A stretch of DNA of 64,000 nt, taken from contig NZ_JABBGJ010000042.1 in assembly GCF_012927345.1 (NCBI RefSeq), forward strand, positions 1 through 64,000, in the 5' to 3' direction. The position numbers were made by a program, and so were the translations under genes. Source of the DNA: Paraburkholderia polaris. Its GTDB lineage: Bacteria > Pseudomonadota > Gammaproteobacteria > Burkholderiales > Burkholderiaceae. This document shows, in pieces, positions 60,727 through 64,000 of this stretch. Numbering within the stretch: position 1 is the stretch's first letter; the number at the start of each line of letters is the position of its first letter. The notes under the pieces are model-generated. The model ran no database searches, was not told the origin of the DNA, and saw only the letters and a list, made by a program, of their open reading frames with translations.

Positions 60727-62243
60727 AGTGGCGCCTGCCCTGCTCTATCTTCGCGCCGGTGGCGCGGTGGCTTCTGAAGCCACTCGCGCCGCTCATGCCG
60801 CACACCTTGAGGGCACGGCTCTCGATCCTGTTCGCGGTATCGACCTCCTGTTTGCTCGTATTCAACGGCGTGTTGCTGTATCACGGTCTGAAGACGCGCC
60901 TCGACTCGACCTCGGCGCGCGAGATGACGGCAACCCTCACCGCCTTGCAACTGAGCCTGCAAACCATGCCCGGATTGGACGCGGTCCGCGCCGATCGTGA
61001 AATCTGGTACGACCATCTACACGGCCATCAGAATCTCGACATCGCACTGTTCGATGCGCGTGGCGCGCCGCTCAACCGCACCAACGGCTACTCGCCGAAT
61101 GCTGAATCGCTCGCGGTGCGCGCCGGGCTTGCGCCCGTACAGGTCAAGGTAGCAGGCATGCCAATGCGTTTTCTAGTGGCGATGGCGCCGCTCGGCGGCC
61201 AATCCGGCGCGCGCGTGCGCGTGGTCGTGCAATACGACGCCAGCGCCGAGGGGGCCTTGCTAAGCGCCTACGCGCTCAACGTGTTGTTCGTCAGCGTGAT
61301 CGGCACGCTGGTGAACGCACTGTTGGCCTGGTGGATCGCGCGTTTCGGGCTGCGCCCGCTGGCCCGCCTGACCGCGCGCGCCGAGCAGATATCCAGCAGC
61401 CGCCTCGCGCAGCCGTTGCCCGAGCGTGACATGCCGGGCGAGCTGAAGGAATTGAGCCACGCCTTCAACCGGATGCTGGCGCGGCTGGACGAATCCTTCA
61501 CGCGTCTCACGCAGTTCTCATCCGATCTTGCACACGACATGCGCACGCCGCTCACCAACTTGCTGGCCGAAGCGCAAGTCGCACTTTCGCAACCCCGTTC
61601 CGCCGACGATTACCGCGCGGTGATCGAGTCGAGCGTGGACGAATTCCAGCGCCTGTCGCGCCTGATCGACAGCATGCTGTTCCTCGCCCGCGCGGATAGC
61701 GCGCAACGCCGCTTGTCGCTGCAGCAAGTGGACGCGCGCAGCGAAGCGTTACGGGTCGCGGGCTACTACGAAAGCATGGCTGCGGACGCAGGCGTGGAGA
61801 TCGTTGTGACGGGCAATGCAAGTTTCGATGGCGATGTGCTGCTCGTGCAGCGCGCGCTAAGCAATCTGGTCTCCAATGCATTGGCGCACGCGCCGCGCGG
61901 CAGCACGGTCGAACTGCATTGCGTCGAGCGGCTCCGCTATGCCCAACTATCCGTATCCGACATCGGCGCCGGCATCGCCGAGCCGCATCTGGAAAGAATC
62001 TTCGACCGCTTCTATCGCGTCGACCCGGCGCGCTACAACTCGGCGCGTGGCACCGGCCTCGGTCTTGCCATCGTCAAGTCGATCATGAACGAGCACCACG
62101 GCGAATGCAGTGTCGAAAGTATCCCGCACGTGCACACCACATTCAGCCTGCGCTTTCCGAAACAGCCCGCGGCTCTGCAGACGCCAAAAGTCCAGCGCGG
62201 GAGTCTTCGCAGACGGCGCGGCAAAAAAGAGGAAATGACGTAA
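60723..62243 (+). CDS. Heavy-metal-type sensor histidine kinase
   Basis: This 506-residue inner-membrane kinase has a first membrane segment (LRARLSILFAVSTSCLLVFNGVLLYHGL, about 28-56), a periplasmic sensor loop of about 120 residues, and a second membrane segment (ALNVLFVSVIGTLVNALLAWWIARFGL, about 180-208). A HAMP linker (RPLARLTARAEQISSSRLAQPLPERDMPGELKELSHAFN) follows. The HisKA site is SSDLAHDMRTPLTNLLAEAQ with His271. The HATPase has VQRALSNLVSNALAHAPRGS, SDIGAGIAEPHLERIFDRFYRVD and SARGTGLGLAIVKSIM. No metal-binding His/Cys cluster is seen in the sensor loop, so the signal may not be a metal. The C-terminal tail (GSLRRRRGKKEE) is very basic. Confidence 0.96.
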   Translation: MKWRLPCSIFAPVARWLLKPLAPLMPHTLRARLSILFAVSTSCLLVFNGVLLYHGLKTRLDSTSAREMTATLTALQLSLQTMPGLDAVRADREIWYDHLHGHQNLDIALFDARGAPLNRTNGYSPNAESLAVRAGLAPVQVKVAGMPMRFLVAMAPLGGQSGARVRVVVQYDASAEGALLSAYALNVLFVSVIGTLVNALLAWWIARFGLRPLARLTARAEQISSSRLAQPLPERDMPGELKELSHAFNRMLARLDESFTRLTQFSSDLAHDMRTPLTNLLAEAQVALSQPRSADDYRAVIESSVDEFQRLSRLIDSMLFLARADSAQRRLSLQQVDARSEALRVAGYYESMAADAGVEIVVTGNASFDGDVLLVQRALSNLVSNALAHAPRGSTVELHCVERLRYAQLSVSDIGAGIAEPHLERIFDRFYRVDPARYNSARGTGLGLAIVKSIMNEHHGECSVESIPHVHTTFSLRFPKQPAALQTPKVQRGSLRRRRGKKEEMT

Positions 62244-62249
62244 TTGTCA
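62236..62249. promoter_or_regulatory. Response-regulator box C (TGACGTAATTGTCA)
   Basis: A third TGAC-N6-GTCA palindrome at the very end of the kinase gene, 90 bp upstream of the second DUF4148 gene. Together with boxes A and B it supports one shared regulon. Confidence 0.7.
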
Positions 62250-62339
62250 TCTCGCGATCACCGCCGCCTCATGCCTCCCCATGCAGAATGAGTCATACCG
62301 GATACAACTTCGGTATGCAAATCATTCATGGAAAGATAG

Positions 62340-62657
62340 ATGAAATCGAAACGAATTATTCTAGCCACCATTCTCATGAGCGCGCTGTCCACATCGGCGC
62401 TGGCGAACAACGGCGACAGCGTCTCCGCACAGGGCGAATCGAACCGGATCGCACCGCCATCGTCGAAAAACGAATCTACCGCGCGAGCGCACCCACTCGG
62501 AAAAACACGCGCACAGGTCCGCAAGGAGCTCATCGACGCGCGCCGTGCGGGAACCATCCCGACCACTGAGGCCGACTATCCGCCAAGCCAGCGCACCATC
62601 GACGCGAACCGCGCCCGCAACCAGATTTTCGAGAATTTCTGGAGCAGCAAGGACTGA
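62340..62657 (+). CDS. DUF4148-type exported protein
   Basis: This 105-residue protein has a signal peptide (MKSKRIILATILMSALSTSALA), a Ser/Asn-rich spacer, the DUF4148 motif PLGKTRAQVRKELIDARRAGTIPTTEADYPPSQRTID and an aromatic end (IFENFWSSKD). It is paralogous in its motif to the DUF4148 gene at 58415-58813 on the other side of the two-component system. The function is unknown; co-regulation through box C is inferred. Confidence 0.9.
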   Translation: MKSKRIILATILMSALSTSALANNGDSVSAQGESNRIAPPSSKNESTARAHPLGKTRAQVRKELIDARRAGTIPTTEADYPPSQRTIDANRARNQIFENFWSSKD

Positions 62658-62686
62658 AGCGGACGCAACGACAAGGAGCACCACCG

Positions 62687-63313
62687 ATGACCTACCCTCA
62701 ACGCATGCTGGTCGAAAACCTCGCCTGGTCCGAAGAAATCAGCACCCGCGATCCGGCCTATTTCCAGCGCCTCGCCAGCGACCAGCGGCCCAACGTGTTG
62801 TGGCTCGGCTGCTCTGACAGCCGCGTATCCGAAGTCATTACCCGCGCAATGCCCGGCGAGATCTTCGTTCACCGCAATATCGCGAATCTGGTCGGCGAAC
62901 ACGACGACAGTCTCGCGAGCGTACTCGAATATGCGATCGTCGTGCTGCGCGTGCAGCACATCATCGTATGCGGCCATCATTGCTGCGGCGGTGTGCAGGC
63001 GGCGTTGCGCCCGCCGGCGGCCGCGCTGCCTAACGTCAATCGCCGCATCGAGCCGATTCGTCGCCTGGCCGCACTGCATACCACTGAACTCCGTCTGCTG
63101 GAGGATTTCGACGCACGCGCCGACCGGCTCGCCGAGCTCAACGTGCTGGCGCAGGTACAGGCCCTGCACGCGATGCCGCTGATTCAAAGCGCACAACGTC
63201 CCGTGCAGATTCACGGCTGGATTTTTTCAATGCACGACGGCCGCCTGAAGGCGCTGACCGCCCCGCAGTGGGCGCTCAGCGACGCCGCCGACGCCCACGA
63301 GGCGGTCGGCTAA
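62687..63313 (+). CDS. can: Beta-class carbonic anhydrase
   Basis: This 208-residue zinc enzyme interconverts CO2 and bicarbonate. The zinc site is complete: Cys42-x-Asp44-x-Arg46 in LGCSDSRVSE, then His97 and Cys100 in VCGHHCCGGVQAAL; GEIFVHRNIANLV, LEYAIVVLRVQHIIVCGH and IHGWIFSMHDGRL are typical of the Can (YadF) branch. AGGAGCACC precedes the ATG. The gene is followed 151 bp later by a SulP-family transporter in the same direction; the two are probably a bicarbonate or anion homeostasis pair. Confidence 0.96.
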   Translation: MTYPQRMLVENLAWSEEISTRDPAYFQRLASDQRPNVLWLGCSDSRVSEVITRAMPGEIFVHRNIANLVGEHDDSLASVLEYAIVVLRVQHIIVCGHHCCGGVQAALRPPAAALPNVNRRIEPIRRLAALHTTELRLLEDFDARADRLAELNVLAQVQALHAMPLIQSAQRPVQIHGWIFSMHDGRLKALTAPQWALSDAADAHEAVG

Positions 63314-63464
63314 CCGCCGGAGCCGCACGCGTCCTGGTACCGGCGCATGCGAAACGGCAACGCGATCACCGCGTAACCCGCCACGTCCGAGTCGGCGATC
63401 CGCTTCTTCTGCGAGCGCCGCTCTCCTCCCCCAGTTCGTCCCCAGCTTCGAGGTAAGTCTCACG

Positions 63465-64000
63465 ATGACGCAAGCTCACGCCACCCCACCTCATGCCTCT
63501 CCCCCCCAAGCTCGCCCGGCATCGGCCTGGCGCACCGATCTGCTGGCCGGCATCAGCGTCTTCCTGATCGCGCTGCCGCTGTGTCTGGGCATTGCGACCG
63601 CCTCCGGCGTGGCGCCGTTCGCCGGCATTCTCGCCGGCGTGATCGGCGGGCTCGTGGTAGCACTGCTGAGCGGTTCGCGGCTGAGCGTAAGCGGCCCGGC
63701 AGCCGGTCTGGTGGTGATCGTCGTGCAGGCGCTTGCCACGCTGGGCAGTTTCCCGGCGTTTCTGAGCGCGTTGGTGCTCGCGGGCGCCTTGCAATTGATG
63801 TTCGGTTTCCTGCGCGCCGGCAAACTGGCGAGTTACGTGCCCACGCCCGTGATCAACGGCATGCTCGCCGCGATCGGCATTCTGCTGATCATGAACCAGC
63901 TGCCGCTGGCAGTGGGTATCGCCAATGGCGGCATTTCCGTCGCGATGCCGTTGCTGGCGCTCGCGTCGCTGGCAATTCTCCTCGCGTGGGAAACGCCCCG
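63465..64000 (+). CDS. SulP-family inorganic anion transporter (3' end outside window)
   Basis: The frame starts at ATG 63465 with GAGGTAAG eight bases upstream and is open to the window end, giving 178 residues. After a short Pro/Ala-rich N-terminus, ASAWRTDLLAGISVFLIALPLCLGIATASGVAPFAGILAGVIGGLVVALLSGSRLSVSGPAAGLVVIVVQAL shows the SulP domain start and its Ser-Gly-Pro-Ala-Ala-Gly anion-binding loop. Hydrophobic helices follow (PAFLSALVLAGALQLMFGFLRAGKLASYVPTPVINGMLAAIGILLIMNQL). SulP proteins carry sulfate or bicarbonate, and many next to carbonic anhydrase are bicarbonate importers. A fused C-terminal carbonic anhydrase or STAS domain, if any, would lie beyond the edge. Confidence 0.93.
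   Translation, partial: MTQAHATPPHASPPQARPASAWRTDLLAGISVFLIALPLCLGIATASGVAPFAGILAGVIGGLVVALLSGSRLSVSGPAAGLVVIVVQALATLGSFPAFLSALVLAGALQLMFGFLRAGKLASYVPTPVINGMLAAIGILLIMNQLPLAVGIANGGISVAMPLLALASLAILLAWETP

Overview
The window looks like chromosomal DNA of a Paraburkholderia/Burkholderia-type betaproteobacterium. The evidence is high-GC coding with strong third-position C/G, a hut operon of the HutF/HutG type, DUF4148 proteins, many LysR/MFS cassettes, and several families of short intergenic repeats. Genus is an inference from gene content and style; no rRNA or other marker is present and no tRNA was recognised.

Layout. 1-0.5 kb: tail of an IS66-type transposase next to one copy of an intergenic repeat element. 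0.5-3 kb: luciferase-like flavin oxidoreductase and an exported alpha/beta hydrolase. 3.4-8.2 kb: glgC-glgA (glycogen), pdxY, and an acidic conserved protein behind a heptamer repeat. 8.7-13.3 kb: branched-chain-amino-acid-type binding protein, a DUF3857/transglutaminase-like exported protein in a leftward unit with an HTH protein and a coupled 52-codon ORF, and a tiny His/Cys-rich exported peptide. 13.5-21.9 kb: leftward histidine-utilisation operon hutH-hutC-hutU-hutD-hutI-hutF-hutG with HutC-type palindromes in front of hutH. 22.3-24.2 kb: divergent LysR/SDR pair. 24.7-33.6 kb: one giant gene (about 2,980 codons) encoding a predicted multidomain toxin/effector. 33.7-40.2 kb: APC permease with a nitrilase-family amidase, a LuxR regulator, a DUF899/ArsR pair and an NCS2 purine permease. 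40.7-42.9 kb: PRC-barrel lipoprotein coupled to an MFS carrier. 42.9-44.2 kb: a gene-free inverted-repeat element. 44.2-48 kb: MHS carrier, M20 amidohydrolase and LysR cassette. 48.2-50.1 kb: TPR/ATP-grasp protein and a lipoprotein. 50.2-56.8 kb: aldehyde dehydrogenase, EutQ-like cupin, DAO-type FAD oxidoreductase, NCS1 permease and LysR (amine or N-heterocycle catabolism). 56.9-58.3 kb: type II NADH dehydrogenase. 58.4-62.7 kb: heavy-metal-type two-component system between two DUF4148 genes that share TGAC-N6-GTCA palindromes. 62.7-64 kb: beta-carbonic anhydrase followed by a SulP anion transporter cut by the window end.

How it works together. Most of the window is accessory metabolism organised as regulator-transporter-enzyme cassettes: histidine to glutamate by the five-step route, N-acyl substrate uptake and hydrolysis, amide uptake and hydrolysis, polyamine-like oxidation, and purine uptake. 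The outlier is the giant gene. It stands alone, has an A/T-rich middle, three hydrophobic segments, a complete HExxH/aspzincin-type zinc protease signature, a Fic-like loop whose catalytic His is replaced by Arg, and a C-terminal section with a second His-Leu-Val-Thr block. I regard it as the most likely undescribed system here. Secondary points of interest are the inverted-repeat element with strand-asymmetric composition spilling into flanking genes, a 53-bp IS150-like solo element with a 4-bp target duplication, and the proposed response-regulator regulon of DUF4148 genes.
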